Translations under genes and position numbers: made by a program
Shown here: positions 11,252 to 20,551 of the stretch, one piece after another
Layout: every line of letters begins with the position of its first letter
How positions within the stretch are numbered: position 1 is the first letter of the stretch
Assembly (NCBI RefSeq): GCF_003935425.1
Contig: NZ_RHQN01000009.1
Coordinates: 1 to 64,000, forward strand
From: Pseudomonas sp. v388
GTDB lineage: Bacteria; Pseudomonadota; Gammaproteobacteria; Pseudomonadales; Pseudomonadaceae
Direction of reading: 5' to 3'
DNA: 64,000 nucleotides
The notes under the pieces: generated by a model
The model's database searches: none
Told to the model about the DNA's origin: nothing
Seen by the model: only the letters and a program-made list of their open reading frames with translations

Positions 11252-12088
11252 TCAATCCAGCGGCGAGGGGTTGACCGCAGGCCCGCGTTCCGGGAAGAAC
11301 AGGCGTTGCAGTTCGGCGCCCGGCTGCTCGGCACGCATGAACGCCTCGCCGACCAGAAACGAGTACACGTCGCTGATTTCCATCAGCTCGACATCGGCGC
11401 GATTGAGAATCCCGCTTTCGGTGATGACCAGCCGATCACGCGGAATGCGCGGCAGCAGATCCAGGGTGGTTTCGAGGCTCACGTCGAAGGTGTGCAAATT
11501 GCGATTGTTGATCCCCACCAGCGGTGTGTCGAGGGTCTTCAGCGCGCGTTCCAGCTCATCGCCGTCATGGACTTCCACCAGCACGTCCAGGCCCACGCCC
11601 TTGGCGACGGCGGCAAGTTCAGCCATCTTCACGTCATCCAGCGCGGCCACGATCAGCAGAATGCAATCGGCGCCCAGTGCCCGGGCTTCGACCACCTGAT
11701 AAGGGTCGATCATGAAGTCCTTGCGGATCACCGGCAGCGTGCAGGCGGCTCGCGCCTGTTGCAGGTATTGGTCGGCACCCTGGAAGAAGTCGATGTCGGT
11801 CAGCACGGACAGACACGTGGCGCCGCCGGCCTGATAACTCCTGGCGATTTCGGCGGGCAGGAAATTCTCGCGAATCACGCCCTTGCTCGGCGACGCTTTC
11901 TTGATCTCGGCGATCACCGCAGGCTGCTTGAGCCTGGCCTGTTCGATCAGCGCGCGGGCGAAGCCACGCGGCGCATCGGCGCCCGCAGCGCGTTGCTCCA
12001 GTTCCGCCAGGCTGACCGTCGCACGACGGGCCGCGACTTCCTCGGCCTTACGGGCCAGGATCTTTTCCAGTACGGTTGGCACGTTCAT
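11252..12088 (-). CDS. trpC: Indole-3-glycerol phosphate synthase
   Basis: TIM-barrel enzyme that converts CdRP to indole-3-glycerol phosphate in tryptophan synthesis. Full length at 278 residues, with the family segments [28 protein letters not shown] and ITESGI. Its ATG overlaps the trpD stop by 4 bases, showing translational coupling. It is monofunctional, without a fused TrpF, as is usual in Pseudomonas. Confidence 0.97.
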   Translation of the reverse strand: MNVPTVLEKILARKAEEVAARRATVSLAELEQRAAGADAPRGFARALIEQARLKQPAVIAEIKKASPSKGVIRENFLPAEIARSYQAGGATCLSVLTDIDFFQGADQYLQQARAACTLPVIRKDFMIDPYQVVEARALGADCILLIVAALDDVKMAELAAVAKGVGLDVLVEVHDGDELERALKTLDTPLVGINNRNLHTFDVSLETTLDLLPRIPRDRLVITESGILNRADVELMEISDVYSFLVGEAFMRAEQPGAELQRLFFPERGPAVNPSPLD

Positions 12089-13134
12089 CCTTCGTTCTCC
12101 TGCCTGAACACCGCGGTGAAGGCGCCCAGCTCATCCAGTTTTTCCCGGGCCAGCCCGGTGTGCAGTGAATCGTGCGCGCGTTCCACACCTTCCGTGAGGC
12201 TGGAAGCGTGATCGGCGGCATACAGCGCGGCGCCCGCATTGAGTACGATCATCTCGGCGGCCTTCTGACCATTCTCGGTCTTGCGCCGGCCCAGCGCGTC
12301 GCGGATCAACTCCAGCGATGCCGCCGGGCTTTCCACCGCGAGCCCGTACAGGCTCTGGCTCTTGATGCCGAAGTCTTCCGGTTGGACCCAGTATTCGGTG
12401 ATCTCACCCTTTTTCAGCTCGGCGACATACGTCGGTGCCGCCAGGCTGAATTCGTCCAGACCATCCTGTGAATGCACGACCAGCACATGTTTGCTGCCCA
12501 GGCGCTGCAGCACTTCGGCCAACGGACGGCACAGCGCCTGGTTGAACACGCCCACCACCTGGTGGCGCACACCGGCCGGATTGGTCAGCGGACCGAGCAT
12601 GTTGAACAGCGTGCGCAAGCCCAGTTCACGACGTGGACCGGCAGCGTACTTCATCGCGCTGTGGTGGGATTGGGCGAACATGAAACCGATGCCGACGCTG
12701 TCGATGCAACGGGCAACCTGCACGGAACTGAGATTCAGATAAACGCCGGCCGCTTCCAGCAGGTCAGCGCTGCCGCTCTTGCCCGACACCGCGCGGTTAC
12801 CGTGCTTGGCGACCGTGCACCCGGCAGCGGCAATGACAAATGCCGAAGCGGTGGAAACGTTGAAGATATTGGCGCCATCGCCACCCGTGCCGACGATATC
12901 GACCACGCCGTCCAGGGTTTTCAGCTCGACCTGATCGGCCAGCTCACGCATGACCGACACCGCGCCGACGATCTCGTCGATGGTTTCGCTCTTCATGCGC
13001 ATGCCCATCAGGAACGCGCCGATCTGCGCTTCGGTGCATTGCCCGGTCATGACTTCACGCATGACGTCCTGCATTTCGGCAGTGGTCAGGTCCAGCTGGT
13101 TGACCACGCGATTAAGCGCGGCCTTGATGTTCAT
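12085..13134 (-). CDS. trpD: Anthranilate phosphoribosyltransferase
   Basis: Transfers phosphoribosyl from PRPP to anthranilate. The 349-residue protein has the PRPP loop [11 protein letters not shown] and the substrate segments [19 protein letters not shown]. The start is ATG 13134 (MNIKAALN), as in relatives. An in-frame ATG at 13146 has a better-spaced AAGGA and would add four residues. The frame stays open much further upstream, but that is a shadow of trpG. Confidence 0.96.
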   Translation of the reverse strand: MNIKAALNRVVNQLDLTTAEMQDVMREVMTGQCTEAQIGAFLMGMRMKSETIDEIVGAVSVMRELADQVELKTLDGVVDIVGTGGDGANIFNVSTASAFVIAAAGCTVAKHGNRAVSGKSGSADLLEAAGVYLNLSSVQVARCIDSVGIGFMFAQSHHSAMKYAAGPRRELGLRTLFNMLGPLTNPAGVRHQVVGVFNQALCRPLAEVLQRLGSKHVLVVHSQDGLDEFSLAAPTYVAELKKGEITEYWVQPEDFGIKSQSLYGLAVESPAASLELIRDALGRRKTENGQKAAEMIVLNAGAALYAADHASSLTEGVERAHDSLHTGLAREKLDELGAFTAVFRQENEG

Positions 13135-13154
13135 AGGCGTATTCATGAAAGTCC

Positions 13155-13754
13155 TTAAGCCTGACGACTGCCGCCGGTCTGTTTGAGAAAGTTGGCGAAC
13201 AGCTCGTGGCCTTGCTCGGTCAGGATCGACTCGGGGTGAAACTGTACGCCCTCGACATTCAGGGTCTTGTGACGCAAGCCCATGATTTCGTCGACAGAGC
13301 CGTCTTCCAGAGCGGTCCAGGCAGTCACTTCCAGGCATTGCGGCAACGTGTCCAGCTTGACCACCAGCGAGTGATAGCGGGTCACGACCAGCGGATGGTT
13401 CAGGCCGTCGAACACCCCTTGGTCTTCGTGGATGACCGGGCTGGTCTTGCCGTGCATCACCTGGCGTGCGCGGACCACCTCGCCGCCAAACGCCTGGCCG
13501 ATGGACTGATGGCCCAGACACACGCCCAGGATCGGCAGCTTGCCGGCAAAGTGGGAAATGACTTCGAGCGAGACGCCTGCTTCGTTGGGCGTGCACGGGC
13601 CGGGAGAAACCACAATCCGCTCGGGATTGAGGGCTTCGATCTCGGCAATGGTCAGTTCGTCGTTGCGGATCACTTTGACGTCGGCACCCAGTTCGCCCAG
13701 ATACTGCACGACGTTATAGGTAAAGGAGTCGTAGTTATCGATCATCAGCAGCAT
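13155..13754 (-). CDS. trpG: Anthranilate synthase component II (glutamine amidotransferase)
   Basis: Class I glutamine amidotransferase subunit that supplies ammonia to TrpE. In the 199-residue protein [14 protein letters not shown] opens the domain, the catalytic Cys is in GVCLGHQ, and His/Glu are in FHPESI. It is the first gene of trpGDC and lies 165 bases after a Trp-rich leader peptide at 13920-13964. TrpE is encoded separately about 4 kb away. Confidence 0.96.
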   Translation of the reverse strand: MLLMIDNYDSFTYNVVQYLGELGADVKVIRNDELTIAEIEALNPERIVVSPGPCTPNEAGVSLEVISHFAGKLPILGVCLGHQSIGQAFGGEVVRARQVMHGKTSPVIHEDQGVFDGLNHPLVVTRYHSLVVKLDTLPQCLEVTAWTALEDGSVDEIMGLRHKTLNVEGVQFHPESILTEQGHELFANFLKQTGGSRQA

Positions 13755-13895
13755 TTGCTATTAACCTTTTGAATTCACTGACATTCATTCAGGCCTTCCG
13801 GATTTTATACCCGTTTGTACATCCGCCTCATGGAGTCTCGGCGCAGGGCTGGACCGGGCGGTGTTCAAGCGAATCGAAGGCATACAGGTACTGGT

Positions 13896-13908
13896 CCGGC
13901 AAAGCCGG
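13896..13908 (-). terminator. Possible attenuator hairpin of the trpGDC leader
   Basis: CCGGC-TTT-GCCGG, read on the minus strand, starts about 11 bases after the leader peptide stop. A hairpin with the same core follows the trpE leader stop. No clear T-run follows, so it may be an antiterminator or pause hairpin instead of a terminator. Confidence 0.35.
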
Positions 13909-13919
13909 CAAGGAAAGAG

Positions 13920-13964
13920 TCAGGCGCGCCAACGCCAACGGGCGTGGGCCTTGATAACGCGCAT
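13920..13964 (-). CDS. trpL: trpGDC leader peptide (MRVIKAHARWRWRA)
   Basis: A 14-codon ORF on the minus strand, MRVIKAHARWRWRA, with two Trp codons in an Arg-Trp-Arg-Trp run just before the stop. It lies between a promoter candidate and trpG and is nearly identical to the 14-codon ORF in front of trpE ([14 protein letters not shown]). Arrangement and Trp codons fit transcription attenuation, in which ribosome stalling at Trp codons sets downstream RNA folding. I recall reports of attenuation of trpE and trpGDC in P. putida, but the leaders here are read from the sequence. Confidence 0.8.
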   Translation of the reverse strand: MRVIKAHARWRWRA

Positions 13965-14016
13965 CAAGAGTTTGCTGACAATCGTCACGGGGAGGGTCTC
14001 GTTCATACGTTTCGGC

Positions 14017-14045
14017 ACAGTAGCGTACCGAAGGGGAGCGCGCAA
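14017..14045 (-). promoter_or_regulatory. Candidate promoter of the trpGDC leader
   Basis: On the minus strand TTGCGC (14040-14045) and TACTGT (14017-14022) are 17 bases apart, followed by GCCGAAAC. The trpE leader has TACTGT followed by TGCCCGAAAC at the same relative place. The leader ATG is about 53 bases downstream of the -10. Confidence 0.55.
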
Positions 14046-14250
14046 TATCGCAACGCGCCCGGAAGCCGGGCCTTGCGCGAATATCGTAGAAAAAAACCTC
14101 GCGCGCTTCATTACCCTGCGCTTGCGGCCTCAATCGATGAGCGACGCACCACTGGGCGGTAACTTTTCCCGTCACGGCGATTAGCACTGGCGGTGATGAT
14201 CAGGCTTGCTACGGTTCCTTGAGAGAATAAAAACAGCAAGGACCACTCTC

Positions 14251-16188
14251 ATGATTCATTCATCACTGCGGGCGCCGTTCACGGCCTGCTTGCTGACCCT
14301 GGCGTGCGCCGGCGTGCAGGCAGCGCCATCTCCTTACTCAACCATGGTGGTATTCGGCGACAGTCTGGCGGACGCCGGGCAGTTCCCGGACGAGGATGGC
14401 CCGGCCGGTGCGACGTTGCGCTTCACCAACCGCGTCGGGCCGACCTATCGGGACGGAAGTGGTGAAATCATCGGCCCGAATTCGTCCACGCTGCTGGGCC
14501 GCTTGCTCAACATCGCACCCAATGATCTCAATGCCTCCACATCGCCGGTCAACGCCGCACTTGGCCTGCCGGACGGTAACAACTGGGCAGTGGGCGGCGA
14601 TCGCACGGATCAGATCTACGACGCCATCACCTCCGAATCCCAGGTCGTCACCCCGGACACCAGTGGTTCCGGCACCGTGCTGCGCACCCGAACCGGCTAT
14701 CTGCCCGCCAACAACTTTCGCGCCGACCCCAACGCCCTTTATTACCTGACCGGCGGTGGCAATGACTTCCTGCAAGGTCGAGTGCTCAGCGGCGGCGATG
14801 CAGAAGATGCCGCCGATCAGTTGGCCGATGGTGTGCAAGCCTTACAGCAGGCCGGTGCTCGCTACATCGCCGTGTGGATGCTGCCGGACATCGGCCGCAC
14901 GCCGGCGCTGGACGGCACGCCGCTGGAGTCCATCACCTCCAGGCTCAGCGAGGAATTCAACGAACAGCTGATAAGCCGTCTGGAAGGAATAGATGCCCAG
15001 ATCATCCCCTTGAATATCCCGTTGCTGATTTCCGAGACCCTGGCCGATCCCGCACGCTTCGGCTTCGCTGCCGATCAGGATCTGGTGGGTACCTGTTTCA
15101 GCGGCGACAATTGCGACGAGAATGAAGCCTACGGCATCAACAGCGCGACACCCGATCCGAACCGACTGTTCTTCAATGACCGCGTGCACCCGACGGCAGG
15201 CGGGCAACGCCTGTTGGCTGATTACACCTATTCGATACTGTCGGCGCCATGGGAGGTGACGCTGCTGCCGGAAATGGCCAATACCGCGTTGCGTGGGCAA
15301 CAGGACGAGTTGCGTGCCCAATGGCTCAGCGACTGGGGCAACTGGCAGGCGGTCGGGCAGTGGCGCAGCATTCTGGCGGTGGGTGGACAACGGGCGGATT
15401 TCGACGCCCAAGACACCTCCGCCGACGCCGAAGGCCGTGGCTATAACCTGACGCTCGGCGGCAGCTGGCGCTTCGCCGAGCATTGGCGCACCGGACTGGT
15501 GGCGGGTGCGTATCGTCAGGATCTTGAAGCCGGTCCCAAGGATTCGGACTACAGACTCAACGCCTACATCGGCACGGTCTTTCTGCAGTATCAGGCCAAT
15601 CATTGGTGGGGCGATCTGTCGGCCTCCGGCGGCAAGCTCGACTATGAAAACGCCGAGCGCAAGTTCGCGCTAGGCGCAGGTGAAGGTCAGGAAAAGGGCG
15701 ATACCTACGGTGAAGTCTGGGCCGCCAGCGCGCGGGTGGGGTTTGATTTTGCCGGTGTCGGCAGCCGCTGGCACCTCTCGCCGTTCATCAGCGCCGATTA
15801 TGCTCACATCGACGTCGATGCTTATTCGGAAGAAGGCAACCGGTCTACCGCGCTGAGTTTCAGCGACCAGACTCGCAAGTCGCGTCGGGCGGGCGTGGGC
15901 TTACAGGGCAAGTTCGACTTGACCTCTTCCACCCAGATATTCGGCGAATTCGCCCACGAACGTGAATATGAAACCGACCGGCAGGATGTGACGCTGGCGC
16001 TCAACAGCGTGCCGAGTATCGACTTCACGCTGGAAGGGTACGAGCCGCAACGCAACCTCAACCGCGCCACCGTGGGGTTCAAACAACAACTGACCCGCGA
16101 CCTGAGCCTGCGCGCCAATTACAACTGGCGCAAGAACGATGATATGACCCATCAGGGAGCGACCGTGGCGTTGAGCCTGGATTTCTAA
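14251..16188 (+). CDS. estP: GDSL-family autotransporter esterase (EstA/EstP type)
   Basis: Outer-membrane esterase that displays its own catalytic passenger domain. In 645 residues the order is a signal peptide (1-24, cut near VQA-AP), a GDSL esterase domain with S38 in FGDSLAD, D310 and H313 in DRVHP, then a C-terminal autotransporter beta-barrel from about residue 370 ending in LSLDF. The S/D/H spacing matches P. aeruginosa EstA. I start at ATG 14251 because AAGGA lies upstream and the signal peptide begins there. It is a single gene, divergent from trpGDC. Confidence 0.93.
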   Translation: MIHSSLRAPFTACLLTLACAGVQAAPSPYSTMVVFGDSLADAGQFPDEDGPAGATLRFTNRVGPTYRDGSGEIIGPNSSTLLGRLLNIAPNDLNASTSPVNAALGLPDGNNWAVGGDRTDQIYDAITSESQVVTPDTSGSGTVLRTRTGYLPANNFRADPNALYYLTGGGNDFLQGRVLSGGDAEDAADQLADGVQALQQAGARYIAVWMLPDIGRTPALDGTPLESITSRLSEEFNEQLISRLEGIDAQIIPLNIPLLISETLADPARFGFAADQDLVGTCFSGDNCDENEAYGINSATPDPNRLFFNDRVHPTAGGQRLLADYTYSILSAPWEVTLLPEMANTALRGQQDELRAQWLSDWGNWQAVGQWRSILAVGGQRADFDAQDTSADAEGRGYNLTLGGSWRFAEHWRTGLVAGAYRQDLEAGPKDSDYRLNAYIGTVFLQYQANHWWGDLSASGGKLDYENAERKFALGAGEGQEKGDTYGEVWAASARVGFDFAGVGSRWHLSPFISADYAHIDVDAYSEEGNRSTALSFSDQTRKSRRAGVGLQGKFDLTSSTQIFGEFAHEREYETDRQDVTLALNSVPSIDFTLEGYEPQRNLNRATVGFKQQLTRDLSLRANYNWRKNDDMTHQGATVALSLDF

Positions 16189-16431
16189 CGAGGGCCGCTG
16201 AATCTGCAGCAGCGGCTTTAGCCGCGAAGCGGTCGGTACAGGCGCTACAAGACCGTCGTCAGTAACTATGTCTTCGCGGGCAAGTCCGCTCCTACAAGAC
16301 CAGGGCATGTAGGAGCCAGCGGGCGGCGATCCGTCTTGCTGGCGAATGCGGCGTGACAGTCCAGATGTGGTGTCGAGATCACGTGGTCACGGGCAAGCGA
16401 GTTCCTACGAGGCATAGGCAGCAGTGATGTC

Positions 16432-16503
16432 TTCGCCAGCAAGCTGGCTCCCACCGGGTCGCGGCGTACCGGGATTTTATGTGGGAGCCAGCTTGCTGGC
16501 GAA
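16432..16503. repeat. REPIN: two REP copies in inverted orientation
   Basis: A perfect 23-base inverted repeat, 16432-16454 (core CGCCAGCAAGCTGGCTCCCA) and 16481-16503. Partial REP-like copies (GGCAAGTCCGCTCCTAC and relatives) lie further left, at about 16275-16420. The whole estP-trpE gap of 339 bases is made of such repeats; no gene is seen there. Confidence 0.85.
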
Positions 16504-16527
16504 AGCAGCCTCGCGGACGAAGGCGGA

Positions 16528-18009
16528 TCAACCTTCGGAGGTCTGCTCCGCCAGCGCCACAGCACGGAACATTGCGCGGCGTTTGTTGAGGGTTTCTTCC
16601 CATTCCAGCGCTGGCACGGAGTCAGCAACGATGCCGCCACCGGCCTGGACATGCAGCTCACCGTTCTTGATCACAGCGGTACGGATCGCGATAGCGGTGT
16701 CCATATTGCCGTTCCACGCTAGATAGCCCACCGCGCCGCCGTAAACGCCGCGCTTGACCGGCTCCAGTTCGTCGATGATTTCCATTGCCCGAATCTTCGG
16801 CGCGCCGGACAACGTGCCCGCCGGCAGAATCGCCCGCAGCGCATCCATCGCGCTCAAGCCGCTTTTCAGCTGGCCGGTGACGTTGGAGACGATGTGCATC
16901 ACGTTGGAATAACGCTCGATGACCATTTTCTCGGTCAGCTTGACGGTACCGATCTCCGACACCCGGCCGGTATCGTTGCGGCCCAGGTCGATCAGCATCA
17001 GGTGTTCGGCGATTTCCTTGTCGTCCGACAGCAGATCCTGCTCCAGGGCCAGATCAGCTTCTTCATTGGCACCCCGTGGACGCGTACCGGCGATCGGGCG
17101 AACCGTGACCAGATTGTCCTCGACCCGAACCAGCACTTCGGGCGAGCTGCCCACGACGTGGAAGTCACCAAAGTTGAAGAAGTACATGTACGGCGTCGGG
17201 TTGAAGCAACGCAGCGCCCGGTACAGATCGATAGGCGCGGCCTTGAAGTCGATGGACATCCGTTGCGAAGGCACCACCTGCATCACGTCACCCGCCAGAA
17301 TGTACTGCTTGACGGTATCGACTGCCGCTTCGTAATCGCCTTGGGTAAAACTGGAGCGGAACACCGGGTCGGCTGCCGGTGGGCGCGTCAGATCCAGGCC
17401 ACGGCGTGGCGTGATCGGCTGACGCAACTTGTTCATCAGCTCATCCAGCTGCGCCAGACCACCTTCAAAGGCATCGGTCTGCGCCGGGTCGATCAGCACG
17501 ATGGCGTGCATCTTGCCCGCCAGGTTGTCGAACACCACCACGGCGTCGGACACCATCAGCAGGATATCCGGCACGCCCAGCGGATCGGGATTCGGGCAGT
17601 TGGCCAAGCGTTTTTCGACGTAACGCACACAGTCGTAGCCGAAATAACCCACAAGGCCGCCGTTGAAGCGCGGCAGGCCGGCAACGGTCGGCACGTTGTA
17701 ACGCGCCTTGAACTGCTCGACGAACGCCAACGGGTCTTCCACGTCGAGGCTTTCGATCTCGATGCCGTCTTTCGTCACGCTGACATGATGACCGTGCACT
17801 CGCAGGACGGTGCGGCACGGCAAGCCGATGATCGAATAACGCCCCCACTTCTCGCCGCCCTGAACGGACTCGAGCAGGTAGGAATTGGGTTGATCGGCCA
17901 GTTTTAGATAGATCGACAGCGGCGTGTCGAAGTCGGCCAGGGTTTCGTAGGCAAGCGGGATGCGGTTGTAGCCGGCAGCAGCCAAACGCAGGAATTCTTC
18001 GCGATTCAT
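16528..18009 (-). CDS. trpE: Anthranilate synthase component I
   Basis: Converts chorismate to anthranilate with ammonia from TrpG. The 493-residue protein carries the N-terminal Trp-feedback motif LLES ([17 protein letters not shown]) and the C-terminal chorismate-binding core with [19 protein letters not shown] and LSGAPK. Two ATGs are adjacent (18012, 18009). GAGG fits the second better and relatives begin MNREEF, so I use 18009. It lies about 70 bases after the leader peptide stop. Confidence 0.97.
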   Translation of the reverse strand: MNREEFLRLAAAGYNRIPLAYETLADFDTPLSIYLKLADQPNSYLLESVQGGEKWGRYSIIGLPCRTVLRVHGHHVSVTKDGIEIESLDVEDPLAFVEQFKARYNVPTVAGLPRFNGGLVGYFGYDCVRYVEKRLANCPNPDPLGVPDILLMVSDAVVVFDNLAGKMHAIVLIDPAQTDAFEGGLAQLDELMNKLRQPITPRRGLDLTRPPAADPVFRSSFTQGDYEAAVDTVKQYILAGDVMQVVPSQRMSIDFKAAPIDLYRALRCFNPTPYMYFFNFGDFHVVGSSPEVLVRVEDNLVTVRPIAGTRPRGANEEADLALEQDLLSDDKEIAEHLMLIDLGRNDTGRVSEIGTVKLTEKMVIERYSNVMHIVSNVTGQLKSGLSAMDALRAILPAGTLSGAPKIRAMEIIDELEPVKRGVYGGAVGYLAWNGNMDTAIAIRTAVIKNGELHVQAGGGIVADSVPALEWEETLNKRRAMFRAVALAEQTSEG

Positions 18010-18055
18010 CATCAGCCTCGTGGTGTGAGGTAATACGGTCAGGTAGGCAAACAGT

Positions 18056-18069
18056 GCCGGAAATCCGGC
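18056..18069 (-). terminator. Possible attenuator hairpin of trpE
   Basis: GCCGG-ATTT-CCGGC on the minus strand, followed by ACTGTTTG, begins about 11 bases after the leader peptide stop and ends about 47 bases before trpE. The T-run is short, so terminator strength is uncertain. Confidence 0.45.
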
Positions 18070-18079
18070 CGGAGTCGAG

Positions 18080-18124
18080 TCAGGCGCGCCAACGCCAGCG
18101 GGCCAGGGCCTTGATGACTTTCAT
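18080..18124 (-). CDS. trpL: trpE leader peptide, in frame with the 3' end of gph ([14 protein letters not shown])
   Basis: A 14-codon ORF ending with the same stop codon as gph. The sequence [14 protein letters not shown] has two Trp codons near the stop and differs from the trpGDC leader at two residues. A promoter candidate lies inside gph upstream of it. Ribosomes could reach it either as the end of gph or from its own ATG at 18124. Context and duplication point to a Trp-sensing leader for trpE. Confidence 0.75.
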   Translation of the reverse strand: MKVIKALARWRWRA

Positions 18125-18898
18125 CCAGAGTTTGCGGGTGACCACCACGATGGAATCTCTACAGGAGGGACGTTCGGTTTCGGGCAACAGTATCCCAGCG
18201 TCATGTTCCAGGCAACCGGGAATCAGCTTGCGCAGGTCGTCGATCACCAGCGCGGGCGACTCTTCTTCGATAGGCCGGCCATGGTTGTAGCCATAACTCA
18301 ACGCCACACAGGCCACACCGGCGGCCTTGGCGGCCTGCACGTCGGATCGCGAGTCGCCTACGAACAGCGACTGGGAGGCCGGAACGCCCGCCATTTTCAT
18401 GACGAACAACAACGCAGCAGGGTCGGGCTTTTTCTGAGGCATGGTGTCGCCGCCGATGATCCAGCGGAAGAACCGGCCCAGTTTCATCTCATCCAGCAGC
18501 GGCGCGACGAAGCGCTCCGGCTTGTTGGTGATGAGGGCCATCTCGACGCCCTTCTTCTGCAGCCACTTCAGGGTTTCCCGCACACCGGGATAGACCACGG
18601 TGAACTCATGCTTCTCGGCATAGGCCTGCATGAACAGCTCCAGCGCCTGCTCGGAAAGGGCTTCGTCCACACCGCAATGGTCAATGGAATTGGCCAACGC
18701 CCGACGCACCAGTATCGGTGCGCCGTTGCCCACCCACTGGCGGACGGCTTCAAGCCCGGCTTTCGGTCGGCCGAGCTGGACCAGCATCTTGTCCACGGCC
18801 ACCGCCAGATCGGGCACCGAGTCCACGAGGGTTCCGTCCAGGTCGAACATGATCAGCCTGGGCAGACTGCCCGAAAAAAGCTGCTCGAAGCCACTCAT
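18080..18898 (-). CDS. gph: Phosphoglycolate phosphatase (HAD family)
   Basis: HAD phosphatase that removes 2-phosphoglycolate. In 272 residues it has motif [11 protein letters not shown] (about 19-28), the TNKPE segment and the late [14 protein letters not shown] acidic motif. The HAD domain ends near RKLIPGC. The last ~30 residues are an extension that closes with the 14 residues of the trpE leader peptide. Its start overlaps the rpe stop by 4 bases. Other HAD substrates are possible, but the rpe-gph pairing supports the call. Confidence 0.9.
   Translation of the reverse strand: MSGFEQLFSGSLPRLIMFDLDGTLVDSVPDLAVAVDKMLVQLGRPKAGLEAVRQWVGNGAPILVRRALANSIDHCGVDEALSEQALELFMQAYAEKHEFTVVYPGVRETLKWLQKKGVEMALITNKPERFVAPLLDEMKLGRFFRWIIGGDTMPQKKPDPAALLFVMKMAGVPASQSLFVGDSRSDVQAAKAAGVACVALSYGYNHGRPIEEESPALVIDDLRKLIPGCLEHDAGILLPETERPSCRDSIVVVTRKLWMKVIKALARWRWRA
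18187..18215 (-). promoter_or_regulatory. Candidate promoter of the trpE leader, inside gph
   Basis: On the minus strand TTGCCT (18210-18215) and TACTGT (18187-18192) are 17 bases apart, followed by TGCCCGAAAC, closely matching the trpGDC promoter candidate. It lies 63 bases before the leader ATG, within the gph coding sequence. Confidence 0.55.
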
Positions 18899-19569
18899 GC
18901 GCGGGCGGACGCCAGTTCGCTGCGCATTTTCTCGATCACTTCCTGGTAATTCGGGGCGTTGAAGATGGCCGAACCGGCAACGAAGGTATCGGCACCCGCC
19001 GCTGCAATTTCGCGGATATTGGCGACGTTGACGCCGCCGTCGATTTCCAGGCGAATGTCACGACCCGATGCGTCGATCAGCGCGCGGGCTTCACGCAGCT
19101 TGTTGAGGGTGCCGGGGATGAATTTCTGACCGCCGAAGCCTGGGTTGACGCTCATGAGCAGGATCATGTCGACCTTGTCCATCACGTACTCCAGCAGGTT
19201 CAGCGGCGTAGCCGGGTTGAACACCAGACCGGACTTGCAGCCCGCTTCGCGGATCAGTTGCAGGGAGCGGTCGACATGCTGGGTCGCTTCCGGGTGGAAG
19301 GTGATGTAGGTCGCGCCGGCTTCGACGAAATCGCCAATGATGCGATCGACCGGGCTGACCATCAGGTGCACATCGACCGGCGCCGTCACGCCGTACTTGC
19401 GCAGCGCACTGCACACCATCGGACCAATGGTCAGGTTCGGGACGTAGTGATTGTCCATGACATCGAAGTGGACGAAGTCGGCGCCAGCGGCCAGGACATT
19501 GTCGACTTCCTCGCCCAGGCGGGCGAAGTCAGCGGAAAGAATCGATGGGGCAATAACGAAGGGCTGCAT
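18895..19569 (-). CDS. rpe: Ribulose-phosphate 3-epimerase
   Basis: TIM-barrel enzyme of the pentose phosphate pathway that interconverts ribulose-5-P and xylulose-5-P. The 224-residue protein has [14 protein letters not shown] at the start, the catalytic region [30 protein letters not shown] and LEIDGGV. It is upstream of and translationally coupled to gph. Confidence 0.97.
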   Translation of the reverse strand: MQPFVIAPSILSADFARLGEEVDNVLAAGADFVHFDVMDNHYVPNLTIGPMVCSALRKYGVTAPVDVHLMVSPVDRIIGDFVEAGATYITFHPEATQHVDRSLQLIREAGCKSGLVFNPATPLNLLEYVMDKVDMILLMSVNPGFGGQKFIPGTLNKLREARALIDASGRDIRLEIDGGVNVANIREIAAAGADTFVAGSAIFNAPNYQEVIEKMRSELASARA

Positions 19570-19616
19570 GGCGCACCTGTTTGAGCAGAATCACGGTGGC
19601 GCGCATTGTATCGGTT

Positions 19617-19702
19617 GGGAGCGCAATTGTCCGCGAAGAGGCCGGTACGGCCGCAGAATATCTGCAGTCTGTAAATACGTCTTCGCGGACAAGTCTGCTC
19701 CT
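19617..19702. repeat. REP-type inverted pair between rpe and agtD
   Basis: Two imperfect inverted arms, 19617-19639 and 19680-19702, share the core TTGTCCGCGAAGA and its complement. It resembles other Pseudomonas REPIN elements and could protect or end the agt transcript. Confidence 0.6.
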
Positions 19703-19717
19703 TTATGAAGAGGTGGT

Positions 19718-20542
19718 TCAAGCCGCCTGGGTTCTCAGCTTCTCACTACGCCCGCGTAACCATTCCAGCACCAGCAACAGAACCACCGAGAAGGCGATCA
19801 GCAGGGTCGCGGCTGCGGCGATGGTCGGGCTGAGGTTTTCGCGGATGCCGCTGAACATCTGGCGCGGCAGAGTCGCTTGTTCCGGGCCTGCCAGAAACAG
19901 CGTCACTACCACTTCATCGAAGCTGGTCGCGAACGCGAACAGCGCCCCGGAAATAACCCCCGGCGCGATCAACGGCAAGGTCACGCGGCGGAACGTGGTC
20001 AGCGGCGAAGCGCCGAGGCTGGCAGCAGCACGCACCAGGTTGTGGTTGAAGCCTTGAAGCGTGGCCGACACGGTGATGATCACGAACGGCACACCCAACA
20101 CCGCGTGCACCAGAATCAGCGCGGTGTAGCTGTTACCCAATCCAAGCGGCGCGAAGAACAGATAGCTCGCCACGCCGATGATCACCACTGGCACCACCAT
20201 CGGCGAGATCACCAGCGCCATCACCAGTGCCTTGCCCGGAAAGTTGCCACGGGTCAGGCCGATGGCGGCAAGCGTACCGAAGACCATCGCCAGCACGGTC
20301 GACGCCGGAGCCACGATCAGGCTGTTCTTCAGCGCGCGCATCCACTCTGCCGAGCCAAAGAAATCCTGATACCACTGCAAAGAAAACCCTTGCAACGGGT
20401 ACACCAGAAAACTGCCGGAGTTGAACGACAGCGGAACGATGACCAGCACCGGCAGGACCAGAAACAGCAGCACCAGCGCGCAAAGGGTCCGCAGGCTGTA
20501 ATACCAGATGCGTTCGATGGGCGACGTGTAGGGACTCAACAT
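19718..20542 (-). CDS. agtD: ABC transporter permease (polyamine/GABA type, AgtD-like)
   Basis: Inner-membrane permease of 274 residues with about six helices and an EAA-type loop (RAAASLGASPLTTFRRVTLPLIAPG). It belongs to the PotC/YdcV family. It is the second permease of a four-gene importer. Order and neighbours (rpe-gph-trpE downstream, a two-component system upstream) match the P. aeruginosa agtABCD locus for 4-aminobutyrate and 5-aminovalerate, so the substrate assignment rests on synteny. Confidence 0.8.
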   Translation of the reverse strand: MLSPYTSPIERIWYYSLRTLCALVLLFLVLPVLVIVPLSFNSGSFLVYPLQGFSLQWYQDFFGSAEWMRALKNSLIVAPASTVLAMVFGTLAAIGLTRGNFPGKALVMALVISPMVVPVVIIGVASYLFFAPLGLGNSYTALILVHAVLGVPFVIITVSATLQGFNHNLVRAAASLGASPLTTFRRVTLPLIAPGVISGALFAFATSFDEVVVTLFLAGPEQATLPRQMFSGIRENLSPTIAAAATLLIAFSVVLLLVLEWLRGRSEKLRTQAA

Positions 20543-20551
20543 GGCAATTCC

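Noticed and set aside
13135-13596. Upstream extension of the trpD reading frame (to about 503 codons)
   Set aside because: It overlaps trpG in another frame and has no family likeness; the TrpD start is at 13134 or 13146.
13920-14111. 63-codon minus-strand ORF ending in the trp leader
   Set aside because: The part upstream of the leader ATG crosses the promoter candidate; only the last 14 codons have a paralogue and context.
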